DNA of 64,000 nt, from positions 3,038,001 through 3,102,000 of the forward strand of contig OZ345358.1 of the NCBI GenBank assembly GCA_977006965.1, in the 5' to 3' direction. Shown piece after piece: positions 31,485 to 44,479 of the stretch (within the stretch, counting starts at the first letter, position 1; every line of letters starts with the position of its first letter). Under the pieces are notes generated by a model, which was not told where the DNA came from, did no database searches, and saw only the letters and a program-made list of their open reading frames with translations. This DNA is from Phymatolithon calcareum. Its lineage: Eukaryota > Rhodophyta > Florideophyceae > Hapalidiales. A program made the position numbers and the translations under genes.

Positions 31485-33270
31485 TCAAGTACGTGGAGAC
31501 TGGTCCTTTGGACTTGTACGACAGCTTTTCAAGTTTTTTCGAGAATGCGGATGCAGTGGAGCTCTTCTGGCCATTCCTGTTATACGGCTGCCATGTTCAA
31601 GCGGACTGAGACGCGGATGATTTTCTGACGGTCTGTTCCACTGATTACGCCTGAAATACTGTTGATATAAGCGGCTGGAAACTCGTCCAGCTCCGTGTTC
31701 ACCGTGTACATCACTTTCCTTGCTTCCCTTTAGAGTGACAGACGATAACTGTTTTTTATTCCTTGCATTTTCAAAATTCTCCCCATCGTAAATATGGAAG
31801 AAGATCGCTCTCCGGTCGTCAATTATCATTTCAACTTCTCCCTATGTCGGCATTACTTTGATCCTCTCAAGGACAATGCCGAGTCGTGTTTCGCATATGT
31901 GAACGAAAATTCCTAATATATTTCTGTCGTGGAGCTGTTTCTTTGCACCTGAATTTTTACCAGACGGTTGTGCAGCGTAAAAATCAACACTTAGGGCCAC
32001 GGACTCATCGAGATCCCCATTCTTCGAAATTTTGACTGCGCTGAACTTTCGTACAGCGAGATCACGAATCACCTCCGTCCTCGAAAATACAGCAACTGTG
32101 GAGAAATTTTAAATATTCCGCGTTTTTTTAGCCTTGGAAAAGTTCTCCTCACTTTTCGTCTCAATGCTTTTCAACTGGCGAACGCAGAGACGTGCAAACA
32201 TGACAAGAGAGAATTGCGCTGTCGGACAGTCGTCATCTGGCAACAAATGGACTAGATTTATATCAACAACGGCACTGCCGGAGAGGTCCAATTCACAGTT
32301 GTTGCTCTCTGGAAACACCTGGCGGAGCAATTCTTGTTCACGAAAGCCTTTTAATTATACAGGTGCTTCCTCAGATATTAGAGCAAGCCGTTGTTCATGT
32401 CATCACCGCCCAGATGAGAATGACCACCGCATGGCTCAACGGCGATCATTCTCATGTCTGTAATGAAATTGGTGAGCTCGAAAGTGCACGAGTAAAGGTA
32501 GAGAACGAAACTTTTCATATTGTCCTCGCCAATGGACGAAACGCCATTGTTTATAGCTACCGCATTCGTTTCTCATACCGTGAAGACGTTCTGAAATACA
32601 GCGAACAGTCCAGATTACTCTGTTTGTTATCTCTGTGTCTTATTAATGTACGAGGAAAGCGTGATGACTATCTCGTTAAGTTGACCGAGTACGTCCACCG
32701 CAAAAAGTTTACGATAACGTAAATTCGGTTCAGATATATTAAAAGAAGGGAATATTTCCGAGCCGCCATTCATCTTGACCAGAGGTCGCTCGTTCTCAAC
32801 TAAAATATCGTTTTTGAAAGTTACAAATGTTAATTTCCACAACGTTATCTTTGAATTTCAGCCCAAAAATACGTTTTGCTGCATATACGATATGATTTTG
32901 ATTGGAAGGTCAGCAGAAAACCGAGCTGAAACATCTCTTAAATCGTCCGTATTTTCCATTTCCGCGAATGAAACAGTAGCCATGAACATAAACAATAGTT
33001 TAGAGCTCCTCTTTTGCTCTTTCGTCACGTTAAACAGAAGTTTAGAAAGAGTCGCGTCCTGTGCCGAGAATACTGTTCTGCAAAGCGCTTGAAGTGCAGC
33101 CCCATTTTTGTTCCATGCCCCTTCTCCGGTGCTGTATTCAATTGTAACGGCCAAACTGAGAAAAATACCGATAGTGCCGACTGGAAGAGACCACAGCGGA
33201 GATGATTCGAACGAATATATTTCTGCAAAGATCGTTTTGAACTTCTCGTTAATACTTGTAAGTTCTTATA
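31485..33270 (-). pseudogene. unrecognised degenerate coding region
   Basis: A run of minus-strand ORFs covers this stretch: 33265-32858 (about 135 residues with a hydrophobic segment), 32842-32627, 32330-32109, 32072-31842 and 31829-31485. They abut in varying frames and have protein-like composition, as though one gene had acquired stops and shifts or has introns I cannot place. A competing plus-strand ORF is at 32363-32722. I recognise no domain. It could be a host gene, or the body of an unfamiliar element. It begins about 300 bases beyond the chromovirus 3' LTR. Confidence 0.25.
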
Positions 33271-33299
33271 GAAAATCAGATTTGACACACTGATAAATC

Positions 33300-36200
33300 T
33301 TCCTGTCGTCCTTGACGCGAATGTCCTTATTAAATGAAGGTCGAATTTTAATATTTTGAAACACATGCGCAAAAAACTAGACCTTCATAAACTTTTATGA
33401 CCGTCTTTTATTGCAGTACAGAATCATGAAGAGAATCATGAAGATCTTCTTCCAGGACACTTCTCCCAAATGTCTCGAGGATGTTCCTTTAGACACTTGC
33501 AGGGTTCCAGTGTTCTGATATTTTGAAAAAAGGAAGAGAAAAAGTACGACACCACTTCCTGGCCCCACGGAATGCAGTCAGAGCTTAAAGAGCTTCTCGA
33601 ACGGAATCCGTTCTGAGAGCATGTTCCACTAACTTAATTCATTTTAGTGCCTGTGAGATCCACTGAACGAGAATTATGTTCCAGTGTTACACACGTGTGG
33701 TCGCTGCGTGATAGCTCCTATCGCAGGTTATTTCAACTTTCTTGCTGAAAGTATGGCGGGACATTGTGCAACAATTTAGACTTTGTGGCTAAGTGATGGC
33801 GCTAAATTCGGCAAAAATTTAACGTCAAGACGGTTCTCCAACACGTTTATATAATTGGTAGTACTGAAGATTTTGAATTTTCACAGATATAGACTCTGAA
33901 ACGTAACTATAGTGAAGGGCCTGCACAGGCGAGTGAGTGTTCTTGAGGACAACCAGATTGATCTAGACGACCCTTACGCCTTTAATGACATGTCGTTTAC
34001 GAATTGGGTTATATGAATCTTTGAAGTTTACACAGGATCGATGTGATTGCAAAGAGATTCTGTACTGGGAGTATCATATATATCCTGCCAATTGGAAACA
34101 TGTTTATCGTTTTTTGGACTCAAGCATAGTCATTTTCCACATCGCTCAATGGACGCAAGCGCTTGAGCAATGGTTACGTTACAGTGTTTAGCAGCTTCTG
34201 GGTTCTGTCTCATTCTTCAAGAAAAACTGCAATTATTGGAGCACGGAAACATATCTGCCTACTTTTATGCATCCTTCTTCGCTAGTGAAGTGCTCTTAAA
34301 TTCATAATGAAGATTAGTCTCCTCGGTTTTCACCCACCCCAGTGTTGTCGACATCTAGTTGAAGAAAATACGACGAGGACGCTGACCAACTTTCTGGAGC
34401 AATGCCATCAAATAAGGTCTGCAAAATTCCTGAGGATCCGATTCGCCCCGTGAAGTAACGTTGTCTGTTGGCAGAAAGTATCTTGGAAATGAAGCCATTA
34501 GAGAACATACAGCGGAAAATTTACCATTATATCAGCACATTTTACGTAAAACGCGCCCCTTGCATCTGGGGATCTCTGATGATGAGATGGATCTGCTCGC
34601 AGTTTGCGATACTGAGACTTGAACGGCGCAGTATCCTGGCAGACTACTGTCTTATCAAAAGCGAAAGTTTTTATTATCAGCGATACGTCTTAGCGGAAGA
34701 ACTATTCCTATTTATGGGTTTATGAATAAACCGCGTACTCAAACAATTGCTATTTAGAGGATCGTTTCGAGAAATGTAGATAGGACAAGTGTATCACCGG
34801 TCTTTGAGGCGATTTCATCGGTCGGGTCTGCATTCCCGAACTATCACTCCACTGCCAGCAAGGAAAATGATGTCACAGAACTGAACGCAATCCCTTCCGG
34901 AATTTCAGCTAGTCATTCAATGCCGACGTGGTTGGAGACGAAAGACCACTGTAGTTTACATTGAAAGATAGTAGAGAATATGACGAATCTCGTTCTGCTG
35001 CACGGATATTCATTGAAACGATTGCGTGCTGTTTGACCAGTTCTGGTCCCATTGTTTAAATGATATGTCTGTGGAAGTTAATAAATGAATTTCATGATGA
35101 CTGGGCTGTGAACATGCAGTTTGGCACGTAAATTGGAACATGGATAATTAATAACTTCAATCTACGTGCTTGTGGTCTTTGATGCTAACACCCGCCAGTG
35201 GTAGATTTTCTTTCTGCTTAAGAAAGGAGAGGTAAGGAGTCTCAAACGGATGAGGAAAATGAACCTCAAGCAGCGTGCAATATGAAGAGGGATATCAACG
35301 AACGGTTAATCTGGGCAACATATGGCGATAGTGATCTCGTCAATGCTAAAACAATCTGCATCAAATGAACTTTCTTTTCAAACAAAAGGGAGGCGCGTTC
35401 GTCGACATCAGCTGTTGAACCTTGAGCAGAATCTGCATTAATACCCCGAGAGGATCAACGTCAGGCACCCTCTCAGGCATCACATGAAACCATGGCCGTA
35501 CGAGAAGAAATACTCTTAAGAACAATATATGCTACTGGAAAATGCGAAGAACTGCTTCTTTTACGAGGACATATCGTTGGACTTCGTATAGTACGGGGCA
35601 TTGGACTTTTTTTCAGTTATGTTAATTGTACACAGAAACATCCACATCGCCTTTTCAAGAGCATAATAATCAAATACGGTGCTACTGTTTTTGACGCAGG
35701 AGAAGACATTAGCCGGAGCTAATTCCATCGTTCGACATTCTATCCACATGGCCCGTCCAGTCGATCGAGAGTTCCATTCGCCCTCCCTTTCTGCCCCCAG
35801 AGGGACTGCAGAGGGTCTGTGCGGCTCCTCACAAGGCCTGCTACGGGGTGCGCGGCCCACCCACACAGCCTAGTTTGGGGTCTGTAGCCCCGCACACACA
35901 GCAAGCCTTGGGTTGTGCGGCCTCCACAAGTGGAAGCTGACAGATCCAATGTGGAAGAAACTCAAGCTAAAATGTTCTTATATGCTATCGCTGATTACTG
36001 AACGACCAATAGCCGAGGCGAAGCCAGAACACACACCATCGACTTCTTAATGCGGGCATTGGACAAATTTTTAGAATGGGCGAGCAGTGCCTGGTCTGCT
36101 ACGTGCTGTTACAATGCGCCAGTCTAGCGCCAGAATCAATTTTTGGTGATGTACCTGGCCTAGACGTGAAAGCAGCAGTCATGCTCGCGACCAGAGAATG

Positions 36201-37030
36201 GAATAGAAGAAACTTAAGCTCTATTTCTTATTCCCAATACGGAAAAGGGCAATTAATGAATACATTTTTGATCGCTATCCAAGCGCAATTGAGGCGCAAT
36301 CTGATATCTCATTTTGCTTTCCTTTTTCTAACTGGGCCCAGTCCAATCCCCGTGCTATCGTTCATGTGCAGAATTCCGCCCAGCTTCAAGACTGCAGAAA
36401 AAACGCTCACGTGCCGTGTGGTCTCGTTACTATCTAGTATTTCTTGCTGTGCTATTACTATTGTGCTCTGCTGCTTTGTCCTAAGCGGAGACAGAGAATC
36501 GTTTGCTTGGAAAAAATCAAAAATAAAAGACTCGAGTCTGAGTACAGAACATGGTTAAACTACATTGTACCCTCTAGTTGCGTCTCACCGATTCCCAAAA
36601 CTGATCATATAGAAAGTAGCTTTCTTTCGCAGATTTTTTGCAATCCTCTAAAGTGGAAATTAATGCACGAATTTGTTCTTGCGAAAGCGCCAATGAAATC
36701 TGGAAACTGTATTGGTAGAATCATAAAATAACTAAGAATCCAAAGGTGATTAAAATATTCTGTCAATGTGGAGAGCAGTCTCTTCGATAGATTTTCGAAG
36801 ATATTCGTGTTCCACTATCACCAATTCAGGACACGGTGCGATGGTCGTCCTCACAATGAATTGCCTTGGACCGATCAAAAGTCCCATATTTCTACTCTAC
36901 TCTCTTGGTGTATTTCTGCCTCCATTTCAATCTACGACGCATTCGGCAAGAAGAGAAGAATGTGGACGACAGCCACACAGTAATCCGTGATGTTTTTGAA
37001 GATGCCCAAGTTATCGACAAGTTCTAACTA
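33300..37030. other. no recognisable gene
   Basis: ORFs 36076-36558 (plus, Cys-rich with a hydrophobic segment near its end), 35492-35722 and 35679-35873 were examined without a family match. A GC-rich island at about 35750-35950 stands out in an AT-rich setting. No repeat match elsewhere was found. Confidence 0.3.
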
Positions 37031-37039
37031 TTTTTCGCC

Positions 37040-37500
37040 AAGAGGGCACTCGTCGAAGAAATTTTTTTTCGACAAGCAAAGCACCCCGTCAACACAGAAG
37101 TTCTCGCCGCCGTGGATATGAACGAGATTCCAAACCCCGTAGTCCAAATCAAGTCGAGAAAACACAGACTTCGGGCAGTCAAATTGTATTTCGGGCGCTT
37201 CCCTCCTCGAAATCCGTCGGCATATATCGAGAACTACGACGTTCGGTTGCGTTGGAGCGTTTCAAGCAGTATTGCTGCTGGAAAAGCTCCAACACAACCG
37301 AACGCAACCACAGATGAATGACGGAACAGAAGAGGAAGTGAAACAAGCGATGGACAAACTAATGATGCTAGAAAGTGCGATGAAAGAGGAGATGATGGTG
37401 TGATGATGCAGGCGATATTGTAATGCGAAGCAGCTCTGGTGTCGGCGTGCGCCGGCTTTGAGGGCTTCTAAAATAAAAACCTATAATTTCCTACACTACC
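37040..37500 (+). mobile_element. LINE 3' end fragment, family 1
   Basis: The frame at 37112-37230 carries Val-Gln-Ile-Lys-Ser-Arg-Lys-His-Arg and Phe-Gly-Arg-Phe-Pro, matching the C-terminus of the LINE at 21390. The Met-Asp-Lys-Leu ... Glu-Glu-Met end and the 3' UTR signature (37455-37500) follow in the same order. The protein is broken by a 65-base palindrome inserted at 37240-37304. It is truncated at its 5' side, as is usual for LINE copies. Confidence 0.75.
37240..37304. repeat. 65-base palindrome inserted in LINE tail
   Basis: CGTTCGGTTG at 37240 pairs with CAACCGAACG ending at 37304. Inside, GTTGGAGC pairs with GCTCCAAC and AGCAG with CTGCT, leaving a tiny loop. The related LINE at 21390-24490 has no such sequence at this point, so the palindrome is an addition. 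Confidence 0.65.
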
Positions 37501-37614
37501 AAACTGCGCAGGTGGCTCAATGCACAAGCACTGTACAGCTTGACGACGATCAGCACGCTTCTTGGGCGATTGGAGAGTCTCATGGCACACAAGGTTGACC
37601 GCTCGTGCATTGAA

Positions 37615-38050
37615 ATGGAAGTGCGCGGCATTATATGGCACCCCATCGAAAGGGCCTGTTCGATCAACTACAGAATTTGTAGGGCTCCGACATAAATGTG
37701 CTTATTGAGCGTGTGCTGAAAGCAGTAATATAATCACTCGGATGGACATATCTCTTATCTCATGATCGTTCTCGTCCGCTTCTTTTCTGGTTGAGAGCGC
37801 ATGGAAAATGAAAATAGAGCCAGGATGCTTCAACGAAAATTGGAGTAGGGGGCGCAGTGATTTTCAAATGTTGGATAGGTGGTGAATTCTCGTAGGCGGT
37901 TGACGCGATGATCTTGTTTGGAAACTGTGGCTATACAAAATTGAAAAGCTTGCACCTGAAGAGGGCAAAGTGTTTAGACTTCGTACGAAACAATATTTCG
38001 GAAAGACAAGAAGCATGAGATAGCAGGGACAATCTTCTTCGATCACGTAA
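37615..38050 (+). mobile_element. SINE family B body
   Basis: This stretch matches 63585-64000 almost throughout, from TGCGCGGCATTATATGGCACC to AGCATGAGATAGCAGGGACA. In the 63.5-kb copy a tRNA-like head precedes it. Here the head is replaced by unrelated or heavily changed sequence. Family B has no coding capacity and would rely on LINE enzymes. This older copy shows many small differences. Confidence 0.75.
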
Positions 38051-38059
38051 AGCCTATTT

Positions 38060-40242
38060 TCTTGCAAGCAGCACGCCAAAGCGACACTAACAAGGCGGAT
38101 GCAGTCGACTTGGTGCCATTGCTCTTCACCTCACTCGAACCATTTGCATTATAGACAAATGAGTAAATGTATTCGTTCTTTTTCGAAACCCTGTACACTC
38201 ACATGCATGCATCGCTCCCTCCTACAACCAGAAGGCCATCACCAGTATCTACTTCAATGCAGGATCCGGCTCCAGTTGCGCGTCCCATTCGTCGATTTGC
38301 GAATTTCGCTTGTGGGGCTAGCGACATTTTGAGGGCCAAAGCTTCTTCCAATCTAATCTGCTTGACGCGTATTGGACTGCTGCTTGCGAGTCGAAGTCCT
38401 GGAAGTCGATAAAGATTGACTCTGGAGTTGGTCGAACGGAGGGACTCGTCAGCAATTAGTCTTCCCCGATATTCTGGACAACATCTTTCATGCGACTGTG
38501 TGAGATTCTACTGCTCACGATGGAATTTGTTGACAGCGTCCGGCTTTCTAAGCTCGAATCAGTGATGCAAGACGATGGAAAGTGAGAAAAAGAAAGATCT
38601 CGGCGGCAGAGTGCTGCGCAAAATGGCATCTAGCTAGGCTGAAATGATCCTCACTGACGGCTTTTAGTAGGACCGTCTTATTCGCCGCTTTTCGGAGACG
38701 TGCCGGCGAAAATACGGAATAAAGCTGGAGAATTCTTTATACTTCTGCTTGGAGAGCTATTTTTTCATATGCACTGGTATTTCTTGGTAGGCGAGTTGTC
38801 CCTCTCAGTTCCCGGGTGCAGTGCGTGGGCGTATGCGCAGATTGGAGATACCGATCTCATTGCGTTGAGGAAAAGGCTTCATTGAAGAAACAAGTACGAG
38901 AAACAGAACGAGAGCTCCATTGCCCGAACCAGCCCCGGAATCACTAATTGGAGACTTGTCCCACCTAATCCTACGAAAAATATCTTTTAAAAATGCCGCA
39001 GTCGATAAGAATTGATTGGAGAAGTCAAAATATTGCTCTCCTTATACGGGCGATTGCAGAATGCAATGCAATCGATCACCTATGTCAACTTTTTTCAGAG
39101 CTAACAGGAAGCTTCTCAAAAGCAACGATATGTCAGCGTGCTAGGAGTCTTTAGGATTATTACATACGTGCGTAAAGGGTGTGCTTGTGGGCTCTCCTCT
39201 TGTAGTAGATGGTATATCGTTTATAGTACGAGCCATATTCCTAGTGCATAGGTGCTTGCGGGCCAGCTTGTCGTAATGGCTGCACCATCGCATATAATAA
39301 CTGCAGTACCACGCACATGGACGAGACGTCTTACCAGCTGCGATCGATGTTCCGGCGGATGAGAAATATGAAACCGGTATGGTTGCTTCCAGAAAGACGA
39401 GCATCGCGGTCGTCAGGATTCGAAATTAGAACATTTCCCGTCTGTTGCTGCAGCCTGACTCCAGAGTGTTGCTGTTTCTTCGAAGAAAGAATGTTCGGCG
39501 AACTTACGCAGAGGATTGAGGTGGTTAGTTAAAATGTTTACGGACGCAAAGCAATTCTCTTAGTCGCAGAACAGCAAGGGCATGGCAACCGACGAGTCCT
39601 CCATGATCTGAGACTTTATTATATTGATGTTTATCTAAAAGCCTCTCAGTCTTACGAACATATTTGTATGACTGCTTACTCAGTTGCAACCTTCTAGTGT
39701 ACAGCCCGCTGAAACCTACCATCTGCATTATCTGAGACAGTTCCGATTTTGGCGGCTAGGATTACGCAACGATAGACTACCTGATTGCAATATTTGCGAG
39801 TGACTACTGCTTCGCATGGGCCATTGTGTCGCTCCTGACTAGTCAAGAGCGATAAACCGGCTCAGCGTTACTACTCTGTCGCAGAACTGCACCAGTTGAA
39901 ATGGTACGGTACATCAATTCCACTGCCCATATCTCCCGAATCTGTGGTAGTCTGTGGTACATTTTTTATCCAATTTTGTTAGAAATCTTTTAAAATACAT
40001 TTTTTTGAAAAAAACAAACAAGTTAAAACTTTTCATTCATACATGGAATTTTAAGCATGGAACCGATCGTAATTAAGTGGATTTGCTGAGAAGCAAATCC
40101 ATTTCTGTGTTCGATTCTGGCCTACAGCCAAGCGTTTCGAATTCCTGGTTTGCCCTAGCGTCTTTTGTCTCTTCCACTACGTTTCCCAAAAGAACTGTCC
40201 CCAACACTTGACCGATCTACGTAGCCAATACTCACCCGCACA
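38060..40242. other. no recognisable gene
   Basis: Only short unsupported ORFs (38099-38332, 38167-38412, 39141-39404, 39317-39532, 39525-39728). An AT-rich stretch at 39960-40080 leads into the GC-richer gene relic. Confidence 0.3.
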
Positions 40243-41330
40243 ATGAAGAAAGGAAACAAGACCGCCAACACCGCCAAAGGCGGCAGCCACGCCATAGAGT
40301 TTAACTATGAATCCATGTATGAGGATAGCGAGCCGGCTATCATCGCTTTCCTCTCCGAGTACTGATCTCTCATCATTCAAGTCCGCGATGTGCTCAGGAG
40401 CTACTCTGCCACCACGCAGGGTAAGAACGTCGAACAGGCCCTTCAAACGTTCGCGCGCACCGGCGAAGAACCCTCACCTGACTTTATTGATAGAATTGCC
40501 AGCCGATTCACCGATGATCCACAACTAGCCGCCCTCAAAAGCAGCGTGCAAAAATCGAGCGTGAAAGCCGTTTGGGAGGGTTTTCGTTCGAAGCCGAAGC
40601 CATCGTCGGCGTTGAGTATGACGCCGAAGTCATCGGCGTGTTCCCGTACTCCATTGGCTCAAATTACAGAACGCTGAGAAAAACTGTCACGCGCACCTGG
40701 AACTAAAAAACCCTGCAGTTTGTGCTCGGTGTAACAACCGGTTTTGGATTCAGCTTCTGGATATCCCCGCCTCAGAGCTCCAAATTGTGCACTGGCGTAT
40801 TTCTAGTCGTCGCTTTTCTCATCGGCGCCAGTACCCAGCTCTTCAGATGGCTCCCAGCGGACTCAACGAATGCCTCCCCCCTCCGCAAGAAAGTCAAACC
40901 CTTCGCCTACATAATGGCTTTCCGCGTCGTGTTCGAGGGCGGCGTAGGGCTGGCCATCGGTTGGGGCCGTCCCTTCATGTGCGAGCAGATACTGTCGGGT
41001 CCCAAAATGGAGAGATCCAGTTTCTTCCTCGAGCCGGAATTCATGACTCTCGGCGATGATTCCACGCTCATCTTTACGATTACGCACCCCACGCGTCTCG
41101 GAAATCCCGCGAAAGCTTTCCTCAAAATAAGTCGACCCTCACGCTCAACTTCCCGACATTCATCAGCGAATGCATCGATACGATTGTGCGCACGCCCACG
41201 GGAAGCGTGCCGGTGCAGGAAACAAGCATCAACAGGCTGGAGAACTGGACGATGGGAACCCCATCTGATGGATCGATCACGTTCACATGGCTGGGCGACG
41301 ACAACTATGCGAGGTCCAGCGACATGACAT

Positions 41331-43122
41331 CACGCTTGGTACCAATATTATTTTTATTGCAATCTATTGCAATTTATTGCAATAAAGCCTTAATTGCCCT
41401 GAGAGGTACTTATTGCAATAATTATTGCAAAAAGTAATGGCATATAATCGAAAATCAAGATACAACCTTGCCCTCCTCCGCGCTGGCAAGATCGTCGTGC
41501 AGCGCTGCTGTACAGGATCCGTAAAGGAAATCTACGGAAAAGGGTTATAGAAGCTCCCCACACAGTTTTCGTATTGCCACCCGAATCTGCGGCATCCGAT
41601 TGCTGTCAGGAATTCTGCTCTGCTATCGATGACTCTCGATAAATACAGACACGTCGACCGGCATTGACTCGGAAATTGCTCCGGAGTGATGTCTTGCTCA
41701 CACGATCTCTTGGACTTCACACTCCTGCGAGTTGCTCTGCCGAAACACTACGTCCAGAATGTCAAGCAAGGGCTTAAACCAGGCCCAAAAGAAGTTGTTG
41801 AGGTGCTAATGCAGATGCTACGTGAAGAAGAACGCGATGTACAGTCTCACAGAACCGGAATTACACGCTATAAGGCGCCTTTAACATCCTTCCCTGCCCG
41901 AAAGGCGCTGACTGCCGAGACAATGGTGAAATCGGTTTTGAAAAAGGAAAGGGGTATACTAACCCATACAGCCACCTGAATAGTTGCATATCTGGAGGAA
42001 GCCAAGATCACCATTTTCAGGTCTACAGAGATGAGCTGGCCAGTCGACGCCGTCGCCAAGCAAGCCTAGAGGTGAACAAGATGATTGTTAGTGACGATAG
42101 ACTCCAAGCAGCGATAGACTCAGTGCATGCAACGATGAAGGGCTGCAAAAAATTGAAGAACCGAGCAATACTACGCAACCTTACCGAATTGGCTCCAGTT
42201 ATGCATAGTGAAACGCGTTGGTCCGGAAAGTGTCATATGGTCAAGCGCTTCAACCGCATACGCGAGCAGTTAATCGGCGCGGCAAAGGCAGAACGAGCAA
42301 CGATAGCGATGGAAGAGAGCGAGCAGTTCTGCAACAGATCTATGCTGTACGCATCAGTTTAAGCAAGTCAACCAGGTAACTCTGGAATAACAGAAGCGCG
42401 GTGCTTCGTTGTCGGACTGTCGCTTAGCTCTTGATGAGTTGATTTCAGCAGTCGAGCAGTGCAAGTACGATGATAGCTCACCATTATACCGATGTCAGCT
42501 TGGAAAACACTAAATTGCATCACGTGCCTCAATTTTGTGTGACCCAGCATTCGAGTCGGGAGTTGTTAAGATACAGCGTGATACTATGACAAATTAAGAG
42601 AAGGATGCATGCAAGAATCTCAAACTGGAACACGATGACGGTATAACAAGCTCCATCGGCGGATTGGGTGGAGGTCGGCTGTCAATGGCGGAAAGAATTG
42701 CCGTAAAAAAGCGCATGCGTGCCGAGGTCCATCAGACTTATATAAATTGCGACTTTATTCTTGGATCAACTGCCGAGGTGGAGAGGCTTTGGTCGGCGGC
42801 CAAGAATGTTTTGGCAGACAATCGCAAGAGGATGACACCGTTATTACTAGAAGCCCTGCTGTTTCTTAAAGAGAGCAAAGGTTACTGGAACAAGCAGTCG
42901 GACTCCGTGGCGGTGAACACTGCCCGGAGCGCAAGAGTGATCCAACGCGCGAGTGAAGACATGTCGCAGGAGGACCTGAATTAGATTCTGTTATTGCAAT
43001 TGATATTCGAAGAATGGTCAGATATTGCAATTGCTATTGCCTTCAACCTTGCATTATTGGTATTGCAATTGCTATTGCATCATGTGCCCGAATAAATAAA
43101 AATAATATTGGTACCATCCCTG
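41331..43122 (+). mobile_element. hAT element with 8-bp target duplication
   Basis: The flanks CATGACAT (41323-41330) and CTTGACAT (43123-43130) agree at 7 of 8. The right end, read inward, is CAGGGATGGTACCAATATTA. The left end CACGCTTGGTACCAATATTA differs only in its first bases. Both continue as ATTTTTATT and ATTGCAAT-rich subterminal sequence. An 8-bp duplication and CAGGG ends are hAT hallmarks. At 1.8 kb it keeps a decayed transposase. It inserted within the reading frame of the host relic: 1792 bp plus the 8-bp duplication is a multiple of three, which is why the frame is the same on both sides. Confidence 0.85.
41686..42984 (+). pseudogene. hAT transposase pseudogene
   Basis: Three open pieces follow one another: 41686-41979, 42072-42362 and 42664-42984. 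The middle piece has Leu-Thr-Glu-Leu-Ala-Pro-Val followed by Glu-Thr-Arg-Trp-Ser, a hAT catalytic-domain block with the conserved Trp. The last piece has Cys-Asp-Phe-Ile-Leu-Gly-Ser, Glu-Val-Glu-Arg-Leu-Trp-Ser and Leu-Leu-Phe-Leu-Lys, the C-terminal dimerisation region. The N-terminal BED finger was not found. Stops and shifts between pieces make it inactive. The last piece closely parallels 1718-2014. Confidence 0.75.
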
Positions 43123-43779
43123 CTTGACATTCAACACAACCAATGCCAAAAACAATATTTCGGTGACGACTGAGACGAACGGTGTGGTCATCGTGAGTTT
43201 GAACATTCTGGAGAGCGTCGGAATGGTGAATGTGCCCGTTAATCAAGGAGCCGCGCAACTCGGCCTCAAAGAAGTGCAGTTCACAGCTAGCCTCACGTGG
43301 ACGCTCACATTTGACGGCCAGCTGTGCTCGATATACGAGAGCAGCGACCTTAAGATGAACGGAACAGGAACTGCAGATACTTCTTTTTCGCCTGATGCTG
43401 GCACCAGCTTTTACTACGTTACCACATCGGCTAGCAACAAAGGTGCCGAAGATGACGACCCGCCGCTGCTGACCATCATCGAAAGCGACAAGGAGACTCT
43501 TTGGAACATGGAACACAAGTTTGTGCAAGATCCCAGCAACTCGAGCACCGCTCGCATTCGTGCAGTTTTGTGGAAGAATGGATCAAAGTACGCCCGCGAA
43601 GGCGCGAAATACATGGCCACTCCTTGCCAGGGCTTCGGTGCAGGCTTGACCGCTTATTAGAACGGCAATTCCAACGTTGCATTCACTGTGACGGCGACGC
43701 AGACGAACGCGTAGCTTTCGCGATGGCGTAACCACATGGGGCCCCCACTAGGGGGGTCTCATTTTGTGCTGGAAGTATT

Positions 43780-44479
43780 CTTCACAGCACTTCCTGGTTT
43801 TTCTTTTTCCCAACCCGCGATAAAGAAGAAAAAAGGTAGATTTTTACTTAAAAGTTATCAACTCATCTGCAGACGCTTGGAGCAGCTTTCCTAGCGCCAA
43901 GATGATTTGGCTGGATTCTGTCTATGGGAGAGTTTCTAGTCTTTTTGGTGAAGCTCGCGAGAAACAAAAGTAGTGGTCGCTTGTATGAATGCAACCCTTC
44001 ATACTATTTTTATTTTTTCTGTAAAAGTCGTTCGTTAGAAGCCCTGGTTCATTAGCTACCTTCTGGGGCAAAAGGGAAGATTCTATCGTCCCGCAATGCT
44101 GTGATATACGCTTTTAAACCATCGGTGAAGATATTAGTTGACTATTAGAGCTCTATTGAACCTGTCTGTGATGCCTCAGAGAAGCCTGGGACCCCCCTTA
44201 ATATTACTGTAATTATAACCTCGTATGTAAGCTAAAACGGAACGTCAGAAAGAACTATCTTCAAAATACCGATGAAGGCAGGCACGTACTGGCCGCTATG
44301 CTCCCGGCGCACCACATTTTTCCTGCATTACAGCGGAAAGGCGCGCTTCGTTTAAGGCCGGGACACGGTCATTATTGATTGTAATGAGCTTAATGGTGCG
44401 TGCTCGTAGTGCTCGACTTTGTACCAGCCTTTCCTCTCAGAGCTTCAAGATGTTCGGCAACATTGGGTAGCTGTGCAGC
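43780..44479. other. no clear gene; possible end of the adjacent retroelement
   Basis: Downstream of the neighbouring reverse-transcriptase relic on the minus strand, a segment near 44470-44340 reads Val-Ala-Glu-His-Leu-Glu-Ala-Leu-Arg. This could be the RT region after the Asp-Asp box displaced by an insertion. The rest is unreadable. Confidence 0.3.

Larger units (their letters stand above)
40243..43715 (+). pseudogene. unrecognised gene relic split by a hAT element
   Basis: An ATG at 40243 opens a frame (Met-Lys-Lys-Gly-Asn-Lys) with a TGA at 40363. A shift near 40585 leads into a second frame with a TAA at 40704, running to about 41120. A second shift leads to a frame ending at the hAT at 41331. 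After the hAT the same frame resumes at 43123 and runs to a TAG at 43659, with 18 more sense codons to 43715. The C-terminal half is Thr/Ser/Asn-rich with beta-strand-like alternation. A hydrophobic segment lies near 40780-40840. GC content is higher than in the flanks. I do not recognise the protein: a secreted or structural beta-rich protein, or a captured viral or bacterial gene, are possibilities. A GC-rich hairpin (GCCCCCACTAGGGGGG) follows at 43741. Confidence 0.5.

Noticed and set aside
43741-43758. Bacterial-type terminator after the unknown gene relic
   Set aside because: The GCCCCCACTAGGGGGG hairpin is followed by only a short T run, and the setting is eukaryotic. It was kept only as a remark.
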